This document shows, piece after piece, positions 8,117 to 17,152 of a stretch of DNA of 64,000 nt (the first letter of the stretch is position 1; every line of letters begins with the position of its first letter). The stretch covers positions 1-64,000 of the forward strand of contig JBAXSI010000018.1 of assembly GCA_037130755.1 (NCBI GenBank), written 5' to 3'. The position numbers and the translations under genes are program-made. This stretch comes from UBA10649 sp037130755. GTDB taxonomy: Bacteria; Actinomycetota; Actinomycetes; S36-B12. The notes under the pieces are model-generated. The model ran no database searches, was not told the DNA's origin, and was given only the letters and a program-made list of their open reading frames with translations.

Positions 8117-8757
8117 GCCACGATCCTTCCGAGGTGTCGCTCGACGATCGGCAGTGCCTCGGCGACGGTGACGATGCGCCCGAGCTCCTGCGAGAGGCTG
8201 GTCACCTCGGCGTCCTTGATGCCGCACGGCACGATGCGGTCGAACCAGGTCAGGTCGCAGTCGCAGTTGAGTGCGAAGCCGTGCATCGTCACGCCCTCGG
8301 TCACGCGGATGCCGATCGCCGCGACCTTGCGGTCCGGGCGCCTGTCGTCGGCGGGGACCCAGACGCCGCTGCGTCCTTCGACTTGGGTCGTGATGACGCC
8401 GAGTTCGGCGCACACCTCGATGAGCATCGCCTCGATGCGCCGCACGTGCGCCACGACGTCCATCGGGCTGGGGAGCCGGACGATCGGGTAGCCGACCAGT
8501 TGTCCGGGGCCGTGCCACGTGATCTTGCCGCCGCGGTCGACGTCGATGACGGGCGTGCCGTCGATGGGCCGCTCGAACGGCTCCGTGCGGCGACCGGCCG
8601 TGTAGACGGGCGGATGCTCGAGCAGCAGAACGGTGTCGGAGCGCGTACCCGCAACGACCTCGGCATGCACGGCGCGCTGGAGATCCCATGCCGCCTGGTA
8701 CTCGACCGCGTCGGCACCCATGCCGAGCTCGCAGACGTCGATCACGGAGGCGACCAT
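8110..8757 (-). CDS. lipB: Octanoyl-[acyl-carrier-protein] transferase
   Basis: A 215-residue LipB that moves octanoate from acyl-carrier protein to lipoyl domains. It shows LLLEHPPVYTAGRR, the RGGKITWHGPGQLVGYP active-site block, KVAAIGIRVTEGVTMHGFALN with the catalytic Lys, and a downstream conserved Cys (DRIVPCGIKDAEVTSL). A GTG ten codons upstream overlaps the cupin stop, but the ATG at 8757 sits exactly 6 nt after TACGAT, matching the leaderless pattern of this genome, so I chose it. lipA follows with overlap. Confidence 0.95.
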   Translation of the reverse strand: MVASVIDVCELGMGADAVEYQAAWDLQRAVHAEVVAGTRSDTVLLLEHPPVYTAGRRTEPFERPIDGTPVIDVDRGGKITWHGPGQLVGYPIVRLPSPMDVVAHVRRIEAMLIEVCAELGVITTQVEGRSGVWVPADDRRPDRKVAAIGIRVTEGVTMHGFALNCDCDLTWFDRIVPCGIKDAEVTSLSQELGRIVTVAEALPIVERHLGRIVAW

Positions 8758-8769
8758 GCCGTCATCGTA
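8758..8769 (-). promoter_or_regulatory. -10 element of leaderless promoter, lipBA
   Basis: TACGAT, 6 nt, ATG of lipB. It decides the lipB start against an upstream GTG. Confidence 0.5.
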
Positions 8770-8783
8770 GGTCGCCGCCACGA

Positions 8784-9266
8784 TCACGCTGGTGGCGGTC
8801 CGAGGATCTCCATGTCGTAGCGCGGCGCGATCTCCATCAGCGCGCCGATCTGCGCTGCCGTTGGGGGCTGCGTGGGCAGGCTCAGTGCGCCGGCCGGCTC
8901 GCCGGCCTCACGGGCGAAGTCCTCGAAGCCCGCAGGCGTGGTGATCTGAAGGACGCGCAGAGGCGCGGTGTCGTCAACGATGAAGGTGTGCGGCAGTCCG
9001 GCCGGCAGGTGGACGAGGTCGCCCGGGACGGCGGCGATCTCCTGACCGTCGCACAGGAACGTCGCGGCTCCCTCAAGCACGTAGAAGACCTCCTCCTCGT
9101 GCGCGTGGCGGTGCAGCGGAGGAGCGAAGCCAGGGGGATTGACGAAGTCGATGACGGTCAACTGGCCGCGCGACTCGGCGCCGCCGACCTTGACCGTGAG
9201 GAAGTTGCCCAGGAACCACAGGGGGTCCCCTTCGCCATCGCGCCAGAGCCTCGGAGCAGCAGTCAT
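8784..9266 (-). CDS. Cupin-domain protein
   Basis: The 160 residues form one cupin barrel: the first motif PPLHRHAHEEEVFYVLEG (metal-binding His, His, Glu) and the second motif VPGDLVHLPAGLPHTF (His). Such proteins are small metal-binding dioxygenases, isomerases or sensors of quercetinase type; the substrate cannot be called. GGAAGGA about 11 nt upstream supports the ATG. It is divergent from a TetR gene with palindromes in the 80-bp gap, so it is the likely target of that repressor. It precedes lipB on the same strand but does not look functionally related to it. Confidence 0.8.
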   Translation of the reverse strand: MTAAPRLWRDGEGDPLWFLGNFLTVKVGGAESRGQLTVIDFVNPPGFAPPLHRHAHEEEVFYVLEGAATFLCDGQEIAAVPGDLVHLPAGLPHTFIVDDTAPLRVLQITTPAGFEDFAREAGEPAGALSLPTQPPTAAQIGALMEIAPRYDMEILGPPPA

Positions 9267-9303
9267 GGTCGTGGGAATCCTTCCCGGTTTGGGCGCGGTC
9301 GGC

Positions 9304-9338
9304 CATATTCGTCATACCGCTGTCTAATGAATATGACG
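9304..9338. promoter_or_regulatory. Candidate TetR operator
   Basis: Two nested inverted repeats occur in the cupin-tetR gap: CATATTC (9304-9310) with GAATATG (9329-9335), and CGTCATA (9310-9316) with TATGACG (9332-9338). A TAGACT -10-like box follows at 9340 toward tetR. The arrangement suits autoregulation and control of the divergent cupin gene. Confidence 0.5.
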
Positions 9339-9346
9339 CTAGACTG

Positions 9347-10045
9347 GTGGACACCATGGTGACTGTCAAGAGCGAGGTGCAGAAGCGGCGCTACGCCTCG
9401 GCGCGTCGCGACGAGTCAGCGCTGCAGACCCGTCGTGCGATCGCGGCGGCGGCCGCCGTTCGCTTCGTCCGCGACGGCTACGCGGCGACCTCGCTCGCCG
9501 ACGTCGCCCGCGACGCCGGGTGTGCTCGCCCCACCGTGTTCGCCGTCTTCGGTTCGAAGTCGGCGTTGATGAAGCAGGTTCTCGACGAGGCACTCGCCGG
9601 GGATGACGAACCCGGCCTGGTATCGGAACGGTCGTGGTTCCAGCCGGTGTGGACTGCCCGCACGCCAGAGGAGGTCTGCGCCGCGTACGCGGACGTCTGC
9701 CTTGTGATCGGGAGCCGCGCGGCACCGGCGTTCGAGGCGGTGCGCCGGGCGGTCGATGCCGATCCCGAGGTTCGCGCGCTCTGGGACAGCTTGCTGGCGA
9801 ACCGACGAGCCGGTGCACAGATGATCGTCGACCGCGTTGCCACAATCTCGGGACGACGTCGGGGGCGCCAGTTCGACAGGGCCGTGGACCGGGTGTGGTT
9901 CCTCAACGATCCAGCCCACTACACCGCATTCGTCGACGTGTGCGGCTGGACCGACGGGGCCTTCCGGGATTGGCTGGAGCAGGGACTGCTGGCGGCCACG
10001 GCCGCCATCGCGAGCAGGCCGTCAGGCCGCGATCGGTATTCCTAG
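9347..10045 (+). CDS. TetR/AcrR family transcriptional regulator
   Basis: The 232-residue protein has a TetR helix-turn-helix at about residues 30-75 (AAAVRFVRDGYAATSLADVA, then CARPTVFAVFGSKSALM), followed by an all-helical ligand domain. Starts at 9347 (GTG), 9356 (ATG) or 9359 (GTG) are all possible; none has a good ribosome binding site and TAGACT is only 1-13 nt upstream. It is divergent from the cupin gene and probably represses it through the palindromes between them. It overlaps the converging oxidoreductase by 24 bp. The ligand is unknown. Confidence 0.88.
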   Translation: MDTMVTVKSEVQKRRYASARRDESALQTRRAIAAAAAVRFVRDGYAATSLADVARDAGCARPTVFAVFGSKSALMKQVLDEALAGDDEPGLVSERSWFQPVWTARTPEEVCAAYADVCLVIGSRAAPAFEAVRRAVDADPEVRALWDSLLANRRAGAQMIVDRVATISGRRRGRQFDRAVDRVWFLNDPAHYTAFVDVCGWTDGAFRDWLEQGLLAATAAIASRPSGRDRYS

Positions 10046-11281
10046 GTGCCGAAGCACCGCATTGGCGGCGCGCCTGCCACTGACCATCGCGCCCTGGATC
10101 GAGGCGGTGTCGCGGTGGTCGCCGGCGAGGTACAGCCACTCGCCGAGGGCCACGGGCTGCCTTACGGCGAGCGGTACGTTCATCGCGGGAAGGGCGTAGG
10201 GGATCGCATACGTCCGGACGTGCTCCCAGTGGCTCGTGTCGACGCCGTAGAGGGTCGCCAGGTGCGTTCGGACCGCTGACTGCGTCTGCGCGTCGTCGTG
10301 CGACCCGAGGGCTGATGCGGAGACCAGCACGCGGCTGCCCGTCGCGTAGGAGCCCGCGGCGTGCGTGAGCACCACGGTGTTGATGACCGGACCGCGACGC
10401 TCGCCGTCAACCACGAGCACCGGCTGCCCGTCCGTGAGCTGCCCAGGGTCGCCGTCGGCGAGGTAGTACCAGGTCGTGACAGCACGGCCCTCCGGGATCG
10501 CTATGCCCGGAGCCAATCGGGCTGCGGTCGGCGGATCGGTCGCGACGATGACGGTGCGCCCGGCGATGGTGCCGTCGTCGGTGGCTACCTGGCCACCGTC
10601 GACCGAGTGCGCGGAGATCCCGAGTCGCACCGTGCCCGCGGGCAGCGCATCGTGGATCTGCTGCGGGATCGCCTGCATCCCCTGAGCAGGGACCGACGGA
10701 GCCCCCTTGACGAAGCTCGTCAGCACGAGGTCCATGAACCGGCGCGAGGTCTGGAGGCCGTCCTCGAGGAAGACGCCCGCGAGGAACGGGCGCAGCACTG
10801 TCTCGAGGAACGCGTCATCCACCCCTGCCGAACGCAGTGCGACCTCGGCGGGGAAGTCCGTGGACGTCTCCAGCACCTTGGGCCCCGTTCGCGAGACCTG
10901 CCACGCGTACCTGGCGAACCGCAGCTTGCCGGCCACGGTGCCCGATCGTCGGCTGAGGGCGTCCGGTGCCCACGCCGGCTGGCGGCGCGGATCGCCGAGC
11001 CGGACCGGGCCGCGAGCGGTCGCGGCGATCACGCCGGACGTGAAGGCGCGCAGCATCAGGGCGTCGTGGTCGAGGACCCGCGAGGGCTCCGGGTAGGCCG
11101 GGTTGTAGAGCTGGAACCCGCGATCCAGCAGCAGCCCGTCGGCGCGGTCCGTTCGCACCCGCCCGCCCACGGCGTCAGAGGATTCGAGAACGACCACGTC
11201 GGCCCCGTGGATGGCCAGTTGCCGGGCCGCCGCCAGGCCGGCGAGTCCGGCGCCGATGACGACGACGTCGTGCATGGTCAT
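10022..11281 (-). CDS. FAD-dependent amine oxidase/protoporphyrinogen-oxidase-like oxidoreductase
   Basis: The 419-residue flavoprotein opens with the dinucleotide-binding fold VVVIGAGLAGLAAARQL and the VLESSDAVGGRVRTD continuation typical of the amine oxidase superfamily. It has the central FLAGVFLEDGLQTSRRFMDL segment and ends with the FAD-binding motif EWLYLAGDHRDTASIQGAM. Substrate is unknown; carotenoid or amine oxidation are possibilities. The ATG overlaps the stop of the upstream TIGR01777 gene (ATGA), so the two are translated together. A second ATG two codons in is equally plausible. Confidence 0.82.
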   Translation of the reverse strand: MTMHDVVVIGAGLAGLAAARQLAIHGADVVVLESSDAVGGRVRTDRADGLLLDRGFQLYNPAYPEPSRVLDHDALMLRAFTSGVIAATARGPVRLGDPRRQPAWAPDALSRRSGTVAGKLRFARYAWQVSRTGPKVLETSTDFPAEVALRSAGVDDAFLETVLRPFLAGVFLEDGLQTSRRFMDLVLTSFVKGAPSVPAQGMQAIPQQIHDALPAGTVRLGISAHSVDGGQVATDDGTIAGRTVIVATDPPTAARLAPGIAIPEGRAVTTWYYLADGDPGQLTDGQPVLVVDGERRGPVINTVVLTHAAGSYATGSRVLVSASALGSHDDAQTQSAVRTHLATLYGVDTSHWEHVRTYAIPYALPAMNVPLAVRQPVALGEWLYLAGDHRDTASIQGAMVSGRRAANAVLRHLGIPIAA

Positions 11282-12174
11282 TGATCCGCTAGGGCGGTCC
11301 GCACCGCGGACTCGATCGTCGGGTCCTGGAAGCCGAACTGCGCCTCGTCCAGGACCGCCGGCACGACACGGCTGCTGCCGAGCACCTCGCTGGAGAACTC
11401 GCCGAGGGCGGCCTTGAGTGCGAACGCGGGCGCGGGCAGGAGCGTGGGGCGGCCGAGGACCTTGCCCATGACCGAGGTGACCTCGGCGTTAGTGACGGGG
11501 TTGGGTGCGGTCAGGTTGACCGCACCTGCGAGGTGTTCCTGCTCGAGCAGGAACTGAAGCGCGCAGACCTCGTCGCGCATCGAGATGAACGACCAGTACT
11601 GGCGTCCGGAGCCGAGCTTGCCGCCCAGGCCCAGCTTGAACAGCGGGAACAGGCGCGCCCAGGCGCCGCCCTTGCCCGAGACGACCAGGCCCGTGCGGGC
11701 GTGCACCACACGGATACCCGCTTCAGAAGCGGGGGCTGTGGCCGCCTCCCAGTCGCGGACGACGTCGGCCAGGAAGCCGGTGCCGGACGGCGTGGTCTCG
11801 TCGACGACGCGATCACCGGTGTCGCCGTACCAGCCGATGGCCGAGCCGGACACGAGCACGCGCGGCCGGGGGTCGAGGGCGGCCATCGCGGTCGCGATCG
11901 TCCGGGTGCTGTCGATGCGGCTGTCGTGGATCTGGCGCTTGTAGTCGTCGCTCCACCGGTGGTCGCCGACGCCGGCTCCGGCGAGGTTGATGACCCCGTC
12001 GATGCCCTGCAGTGCGCCAAGATCGACGGTGCCGGTCGAGGGGTCCCAGGTGATCTCGTCCGGTGCGCCGGCGGGTCGGCGCACGAGCCGGACGACGTCG
12101 TGGCCCACCGAGCGCAAGTGCGGGACCAGGGCCGTGCCGATGAGCCCGGACGAACCGGTGATGGCGACCTTCAT
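11278..12174 (-). CDS. TIGR01777 family epimerase (SDR-like, YfcH type)
   Basis: The 298-residue protein has an N-terminal Rossmann motif (VAITGSSGLIGTALV), the conserved GVINLAGAGVGDHRW that defines this family, a WEAATAPA segment, and the C-terminal DUF1731-like part ending in LDEAQFGFQDPTIESAVRTAL. These NAD(P)-dependent epimerase relatives are widespread and have no settled substrate. The start at 12174 is backed by GAGAGG 8 nt upstream. In M. tuberculosis the counterpart Rv2216 also lies beside the lipoyl-enzyme E2 gene. It is coupled to the downstream flavoprotein. Confidence 0.88.
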   Translation of the reverse strand: MKVAITGSSGLIGTALVPHLRSVGHDVVRLVRRPAGAPDEITWDPSTGTVDLGALQGIDGVINLAGAGVGDHRWSDDYKRQIHDSRIDSTRTIATAMAALDPRPRVLVSGSAIGWYGDTGDRVVDETTPSGTGFLADVVRDWEAATAPASEAGIRVVHARTGLVVSGKGGAWARLFPLFKLGLGGKLGSGRQYWSFISMRDEVCALQFLLEQEHLAGAVNLTAPNPVTNAEVTSVMGKVLGRPTLLPAPAFALKAALGEFSSEVLGSSRVVPAVLDEAQFGFQDPTIESAVRTALADQ

Positions 12175-12225
12175 GCCCCAAGCCTCTCGTGGTTGTGCAC
12201 GTCCCGCATCACGACCCACTTCCCC

Positions 12226-12295
12226 CCGAGAAGCAGGGCGTGGTCGTCAAGCAGCGTTCCCAACGGCCGTTTCACGACGTTGGCCTGCTTCTCGG
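12226..12295 (-). terminator. Structured terminator region after the E2 gene
   Basis: CCGAGAAGCAGG (12226-12237) pairs with CCTGCTTCTCGG (12284-12295), a perfect 12-bp outer stem. Next to its right arm CCAACG/CGTTGG (12260-12283) forms a second stem. It lies 8 bp beyond the E2 stop. There is no T-tract, so termination is inferred from position. Confidence 0.5.
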
Positions 12296-12302
12296 CGGAG
12301 GG

Positions 12303-14153
12303 TTAGAGGCCGAGCTCGGCTTCGAACGCCGCCTCTTCGAGCCGTGACTTGATCACGCCCAGGAAGCGGGCGGCGTCGGCGCCATCGACGAGTCGGTGGT
12401 CGTACGTCAGCGCGAGGTAGACCATCGACCGCACCGCGATGACGTCCTGGCCATTGTCGTCGGTGGCCACGATGGGTCGCTTGACGACCGCGCCGGTGCC
12501 CAGGATCGCGACCTGCGGCTGGTTGATGATCGGGGTGTCGAAGAGCGCGCCCCGGCTGCCGGTGTTCGTGACCGTGAAGGTGCCGCCGCTCAGCTCGTCG
12601 GGCGACAGCTTGTTGGTGCGCGTGCGATCGGCGAGGTCGGCGATCCGTCGGGCGAGCCCGGCGATGTTCAGGTCGCCGGAGTCGCGGATGACCGGTACGA
12701 GGAGGCCACGCTCGCTGTCGACGGCGATGCCGAGGTGCTCGGCGTCGTGGTAGGTGACAGCCCCCTCGGCCATGTCGAGGGTCGCGTTGACCTGCGGGAA
12801 CTGCTTGAGCGCCTCGACGGACGCCTTGCAGAAGAACGGCAGGAAGGACAGCTTGACGCCCTCGCGGGCCTCGAAGTCGGCCTTGACCCGCTTGCGCAGC
12901 GCGGCGATGCGCGAGACGTCGACCTCGACGACGGTCGTGAGCTGCGCTGATACCTGCAGCGACTCGACCATGCGCTCGGCGATGACCCTGCGCAGGCGGC
13001 TGAGCTTGACGGTTGTGCCTCGAAGGGCCGACGCTGCCTCGGTCGCAGCGGGGCGACTGGGTGCTGCTGCGGGAGCGGCTTCGACGGGCGCCGGCGCAGC
13101 CGCCACCGGAGCGCTGGCGGCGGCCTTCGCGTCGACCGCGGCGATGACGTCCTGCTTACGGATGCGGCCGCCGACGCCGGTGCCAGTCAGGGTCGACAGG
13201 TCGATGCCGTTCTGCGCGGCCAGGCGACGGACCAGCGGGGTCACATAGGTGTCCGCGCTCGCGGACGGCCCGCCCGCGGGAGGTGCAGCAGATGCAGCAG
13301 CGGGCGCCGCGGCGGGTGCTGCAGGAGTCGGAGTAGACGCGGCAACGGCGGCAGCCACCTCGACGGCGGGCGCGTACGTCGGCTCGGGAGCGGGCGGGGG
13401 AGTGTGGACCGGTGCTGGAGCATCAGCGACCACCGGAGCCGGCGCGGGCGCCGCGGCTGCCGAGCCGACGATGCCGAGCTCACTGCCGACGGCGACGGTC
13501 TGGTCCTCGCCGACGCTGATGGCGATGAGCACGCCGGCCACGGGCGACGGGATTTCCGTGTCGACCTTGTCGGTGGACACCTCCAGAAGTGGCTCGTCGA
13601 CGGCGACGGTGTCGCCCACGGCCTTCAGCCAGCGGGTGACAGTGCCCTCCGCCACGCTCTCGCCCAGAGCGGGCATGCGAATGGGGGTCCCGCTGGACAC
13701 GGTGGCGGCCGCCTCGGCAGCGGGCGCGTACGTCGGCTCGGGGGCCGGTGGCGGCGTCACCGCGGGGGCGGGCACGTCCTGCGTGACCGGTTCGGGCGCG
13801 ACGTAAGCGGCGGGCTCGGGGGCCGCTGCCTGTGCGACAGCAGGCTCAGGCTCCGGTGCCGCGACCGGCCCGGGTGCGGCGCGGTTCGCGATGGCGGCCG
13901 CGGTGGCCGCCTCCTCCGGGGTCACGATCACGGCGAGCTCGGTCCCGACGGAGACCGTCTGGTCCTCGCCGACGCTGATGGCCAGGAGTACTCCTGACGC
14001 AGGCGCGGGGATCTCGGTGTCGACCTTGTCGGTCGAGACCTCGAGCAGGGGCTCATCGGCGGTGATCGTGTCGCCGACGTTCTTGAGCCAGCGGGTGACC
14101 GTGCCCTCGGTGACGCTCTCGCCCAGGGCGGGCATCGTGACGGAGACCGACAT
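12303..14153 (-). CDS. sucB: 2-oxo acid dehydrogenase E2 component (dihydrolipoyl acyltransferase)
   Basis: The 616-residue E2 has two nearly identical lipoyl domains at the N-terminus (LLEVSTDKVDTEI twice; lipoyl Lys43 and Lys196), each followed by a long Ala/Pro-rich hinge. A peripheral-subunit-binding domain follows near residue 305 (YVTPLVRRLAAQNGIDLSTL), then the acyltransferase core ending with the catalytic LTYDHRLVDGADAARFL (HxxxDG). In actinobacteria this protein serves pyruvate dehydrogenase and, with a fused Kgd protein, 2-oxoglutarate dehydrogenase; sucB and dlaT are both used as names. AAGGAG 10 nt upstream supports the start. The lpd (E3) gene lies 24 bp upstream. Confidence 0.95.
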   Translation of the reverse strand: MSVSVTMPALGESVTEGTVTRWLKNVGDTITADEPLLEVSTDKVDTEIPAPASGVLLAISVGEDQTVSVGTELAVIVTPEEAATAAAIANRAAPGPVAAPEPEPAVAQAAAPEPAAYVAPEPVTQDVPAPAVTPPPAPEPTYAPAAEAAATVSSGTPIRMPALGESVAEGTVTRWLKAVGDTVAVDEPLLEVSTDKVDTEIPSPVAGVLIAISVGEDQTVAVGSELGIVGSAAAAPAPAPVVADAPAPVHTPPPAPEPTYAPAVEVAAAVAASTPTPAAPAAAPAAASAAPPAGGPSASADTYVTPLVRRLAAQNGIDLSTLTGTGVGGRIRKQDVIAAVDAKAAASAPVAAAPAPVEAAPAAAPSRPAATEAASALRGTTVKLSRLRRVIAERMVESLQVSAQLTTVVEVDVSRIAALRKRVKADFEAREGVKLSFLPFFCKASVEALKQFPQVNATLDMAEGAVTYHDAEHLGIAVDSERGLLVPVIRDSGDLNIAGLARRIADLADRTRTNKLSPDELSGGTFTVTNTGSRGALFDTPIINQPQVAILGTGAVVKRPIVATDDNGQDVIAVRSMVYLALTYDHRLVDGADAARFLGVIKSRLEEAAFEAELGL

Positions 14154-14177
14154 GTTCTCTGCGCTCCTTCGGTGCTG

Positions 14178-15545
14178 TCAGGCGTGTGCGTGCAGGGGCT
14201 TGCCGGCAAGGGCGAGGTGCGCCTCGCCCAGGGCTTCGTTCTGCGTGGGGTGGGCGTGGATGAGAGTGGCGACGTCCTCCGGATGCGCCTCCCAGTTGAC
14301 GATGAGCTGGGCCTCGCCGATCTGCTCGCCGATGCGCGAGCCGACCATGTGGATCCCGACGACCGGTCCGTCCTTCTGCTGCACGAGCTTGATGAAGCCC
14401 GCCGTGGCCAGGATCTGGCTCTTGCCGTTGCCGCCGAGGTTGTACTCGTAGGTCGCGACGTTGTCGCCGTACTTCTCGCGAGCCTGCACCTCGGTGAGGC
14501 CTACGCTCGCCACCTCAGGCTCGCAGTAGGTCACGCGCGGGATGTTGATGTCGGCGATGATCGCGGGGCTGAGGCCGGCGATCTCCTCGGCGACGAAGAT
14601 GCCGTGCTGGAATCCGCGGTGCGCCAACTGCAGACCCGGAGTGATGTCGCCGACCGCGAAGACTCCGGGCACGTTCGTGCGCAGGCGCTCGTCGACGAGC
14701 ACCCAGCCACGTTCCATCGCGACGCCCTGATCCTCGAAGCCCATGCCCGTGGCGTTTGGACCGCGACCCACGGCCACCAGCAGGATCTCGGCGTCGAATG
14801 TCTTGCCGTCCTCGAGTGCAATGTGCACGCCGTGATCGGCCTGCGTTGCCGAGGCGAACCGGATGCCGAGGCTGAAGTTGATGCCGCGCTTGCGGAACGC
14901 GCGCTCGAGGGCCTTCGAGCAGGCCTCGTCCTCGTTCGGGACGAGGTGGGGCAGTGCCTCGACGATCGTGACCTCGGCCCCGAAGGACTTCCAGACGCTC
15001 GCGAACTCGACGCCGATGACGCCGCCGCCCAGGACCACAACGCTCTTGGGCACGTAGTCGAGGTTCAGCGCCTGGTCGGAGGTCATGATGCGGCCGCCGA
15101 TGTCGAGCCCGGGCAGGCTCTTGGCGTATGAGCCGGTCGCGAGGACGACGTTCTTGCCGGTGTAGCGCTCGCCGTTGACCTCGACGGTGTCGGGAGCGAC
15201 GAGACGGCCGGCGCCCTCGACGAAGGTCACGTTGCGGCTCTTCACCAGGCCCTGCAGGCCCTTGTAGAGCCGGCCGACGACGCCGTCGCGGTACTCGTTG
15301 ACCTTGGGCATGTCGATGCCTTCGAAGGTCGCGCGGACGCCGAAAGCTTCGCTTTCCTTCGCGGAGTCGGCGATCTCCGCCGCATGCAGCAGCGCCTTGG
15401 TGGGGATGCAGCCTCGGTGCAGGCAGGTGCCGCCGAGCTTGTCCTTGTCGATCAGCACGACGGACATGCCCAGCTCCGCCGCGCGAAGGGCGCAGGCGTA
15501 GCCGCCGCTGCCACCACCGAGGATCACGAGGTCTGCGTTGGCCAC
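14178..15545 (-). CDS. lpdA: Dihydrolipoyl dehydrogenase (E3)
   Basis: This 455-residue flavoprotein reoxidises the dihydrolipoyl arms of the E2 beside it. It has the FAD fold (LVILGGGSGGYACALRA), the redox disulfide GGTCLHRGCIPTKALLH, the NAD fold VVVLGGGVIGVEFASVW, GDITPGLQLAHRG, and the dimer-interface His-Glu pair (HAHPTQNEAL). The GTG start has CAGGAG 9-10 nt upstream. It forms an operon with the E2 gene. A glycine-cleavage role is also possible because gcvT lies close by, but gcvT is on the opposite strand. Confidence 0.97.
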   Translation of the reverse strand: MANADLVILGGGSGGYACALRAAELGMSVVLIDKDKLGGTCLHRGCIPTKALLHAAEIADSAKESEAFGVRATFEGIDMPKVNEYRDGVVGRLYKGLQGLVKSRNVTFVEGAGRLVAPDTVEVNGERYTGKNVVLATGSYAKSLPGLDIGGRIMTSDQALNLDYVPKSVVVLGGGVIGVEFASVWKSFGAEVTIVEALPHLVPNEDEACSKALERAFRKRGINFSLGIRFASATQADHGVHIALEDGKTFDAEILLVAVGRGPNATGMGFEDQGVAMERGWVLVDERLRTNVPGVFAVGDITPGLQLAHRGFQHGIFVAEEIAGLSPAIIADINIPRVTYCEPEVASVGLTEVQAREKYGDNVATYEYNLGGNGKSQILATAGFIKLVQQKDGPVVGIHMVGSRIGEQIGEAQLIVNWEAHPEDVATLIHAHPTQNEALGEAHLALAGKPLHAHA

Positions 15546-15637
15546 TGTGGCGTACTCCTGTCCTGGGCGGTCGAGCTGGTTAGCGCGTGCGGGCTCATCC
15601 TTCCACCGACGGCGGTCGAAGGCACACGGCCCCCGAG

Positions 15638-17152
15638 CTACGCCTGGCCGGCGGCCATCTCCGCGGCCACCTGGACGAAGGTGCGGACCGCCGAACCCGT
15701 GGCGCCCTTGGGCGTGTAGCCGTAGGGCACCTTGGCATTGAAGGACGGACCGGCGATGTCGATGTGCACCCAGGCCTGGCCGGCGGGGATGAACTCCCGC
15801 AGGAAGACGCCGGCGCTGAGCATCCCGCCCTTGCCGTCGCCGATGTTGGCGATGTCCGCGGTCCCCGAGTCAAGCGTCGCGCGCAGGTCGTCTGGGAGGG
15901 GCATGGGCCACATCTCCTCGCCCGCTGCGTCCGCTGCGGCGCATACGGCCGCGCGGGCGTTGTCGTCATTGGCCATCACGCCCGCGGTTCGTAAGCCGAG
16001 CGCGATCACGGCCGCGCCGGTCAGGGTCGCGACGTCGATGATCAGGTCGGGCTTCTCCTCGGCGGCGAGCACCAGGGCGTCGGCGAGGATGAGGCGGCCC
16101 TCGGCGTCGGTGTTGAGCACCTCGACCGTGGTCCCGCCGCGGATCGTGATCACGTCGCCGGGGCGCTGTGCCTTCCCGCTGGGCATGTTCTCCGCCGAGG
16201 GCAGCCACCCAGTGACCTTGACCGACAGGCCCAGTTCGGCGATGGCCTTGACCGCCCCGAGGACGGCGGCCGCGCCGGCCATGTCGGACTTCATCTCGTC
16301 CATGCCTGCGGCGGGCTTGATCGAGATGCCGCCGGTGTCGAATGTGATGCCCTTGCCGACGAGGGCGAGGTGCGCGGTTGCGCCCTTGGGTGAGTACGAC
16401 AGTCGGGTGAGGCGCGGTGGGTGGGCCGAGCCCTGGCCGACCGCGAGGATGCCACCGCACTCGTTGGCGGCGAGGTCCTTCTCGTCCCAGATGGTCACCT
16501 TCACCGGCAGGCCGGCGACGCTGTCGCGTGCTGCCTCGGCGAGGGCGGCCGGGGGAAGAGCGTTCGGCGGGGTGTTCACCAGATCGCGCGTCAGGTTGAC
16601 GGCGCCGGCCACGGCGGCGATGTCCTTGGCGGCCTGCTTCTGCTGACCGGTGGGTGCATCCGGCAGCAGCAACGTGATCGACGACACCGGTGCCTTGCGG
16701 TCCTTCTTCGACGTGTTGCGGAACTCCACGTGGTCGTATGCGGCGAGAAGTGCTGCGACGGACGCGGTCAGCAGGTCGTCGTCGCCCTCCAGCGGCAGGC
16801 AAAGGGCGATGCGTCGCGTGCCCGCCAGGGAGCGGACGGCCTCGCCGATCGAGCGCCGGACCGACTCCGGATCGGCCTGCTTCGCGGCATCGCCGAGCCC
16901 GACGCCCACCACGAGCGGCGCCTTGATCCCGTCGCCCCCGGGAACCCGAACGACGTTGCCGGGCTTGCCGGTTGCCCCGACCGCGCCGAACGCCTCGACC
17001 AGTCGCTTGCCGACGGCCGACGGCAGGCCAGGGCTGATCACGTCGACCTTCTTGCCTCGGCCTGGGGCGAGGGCTACGACGAGTGCGTCTGTCGCCGTGG
17101 CGGCGGGCTTGGTGTCGGTGAGGGCCAGCTTGGCGGTGGAAGTCGATGTCAT
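15638..17152 (-). CDS. pepA: Leucyl aminopeptidase (M17)
   Basis: A 504-residue cytosolic aminopeptidase removing N-terminal residues with two divalent metals. The signature NTDAEGRLILADAL begins at about residue 347; the metal-site segments VGKGITFDTGGISIKP and MKSDMAGAAAVLGA (Lys, Asp ligands) are intact. Length matches the family. Transcription is probably leaderless: TAGGGT stands 6 nt before the ATG. It is divergent from gcvT across only 60 bp, and the same pepA/gcvT neighbourhood occurs in mycobacteria. Confidence 0.96.
   Translation of the reverse strand: MTSTSTAKLALTDTKPAATATDALVVALAPGRGKKVDVISPGLPSAVGKRLVEAFGAVGATGKPGNVVRVPGGDGIKAPLVVGVGLGDAAKQADPESVRRSIGEAVRSLAGTRRIALCLPLEGDDDLLTASVAALLAAYDHVEFRNTSKKDRKAPVSSITLLLPDAPTGQQKQAAKDIAAVAGAVNLTRDLVNTPPNALPPAALAEAARDSVAGLPVKVTIWDEKDLAANECGGILAVGQGSAHPPRLTRLSYSPKGATAHLALVGKGITFDTGGISIKPAAGMDEMKSDMAGAAAVLGAVKAIAELGLSVKVTGWLPSAENMPSGKAQRPGDVITIRGGTTVEVLNTDAEGRLILADALVLAAEEKPDLIIDVATLTGAAVIALGLRTAGVMANDDNARAAVCAAADAAGEEMWPMPLPDDLRATLDSGTADIANIGDGKGGMLSAGVFLREFIPAGQAWVHIDIAGPSFNAKVPYGYTPKGATGSAVRTFVQVAAEMAAGQA

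Noticed and set aside
9347..9358. Leaderless start for tetR
   Set aside because: TAGACT at 9340-9345 is 1, 10 or 13 nt from the three candidate starts, not the 6 nt seen elsewhere, so I did not count it.
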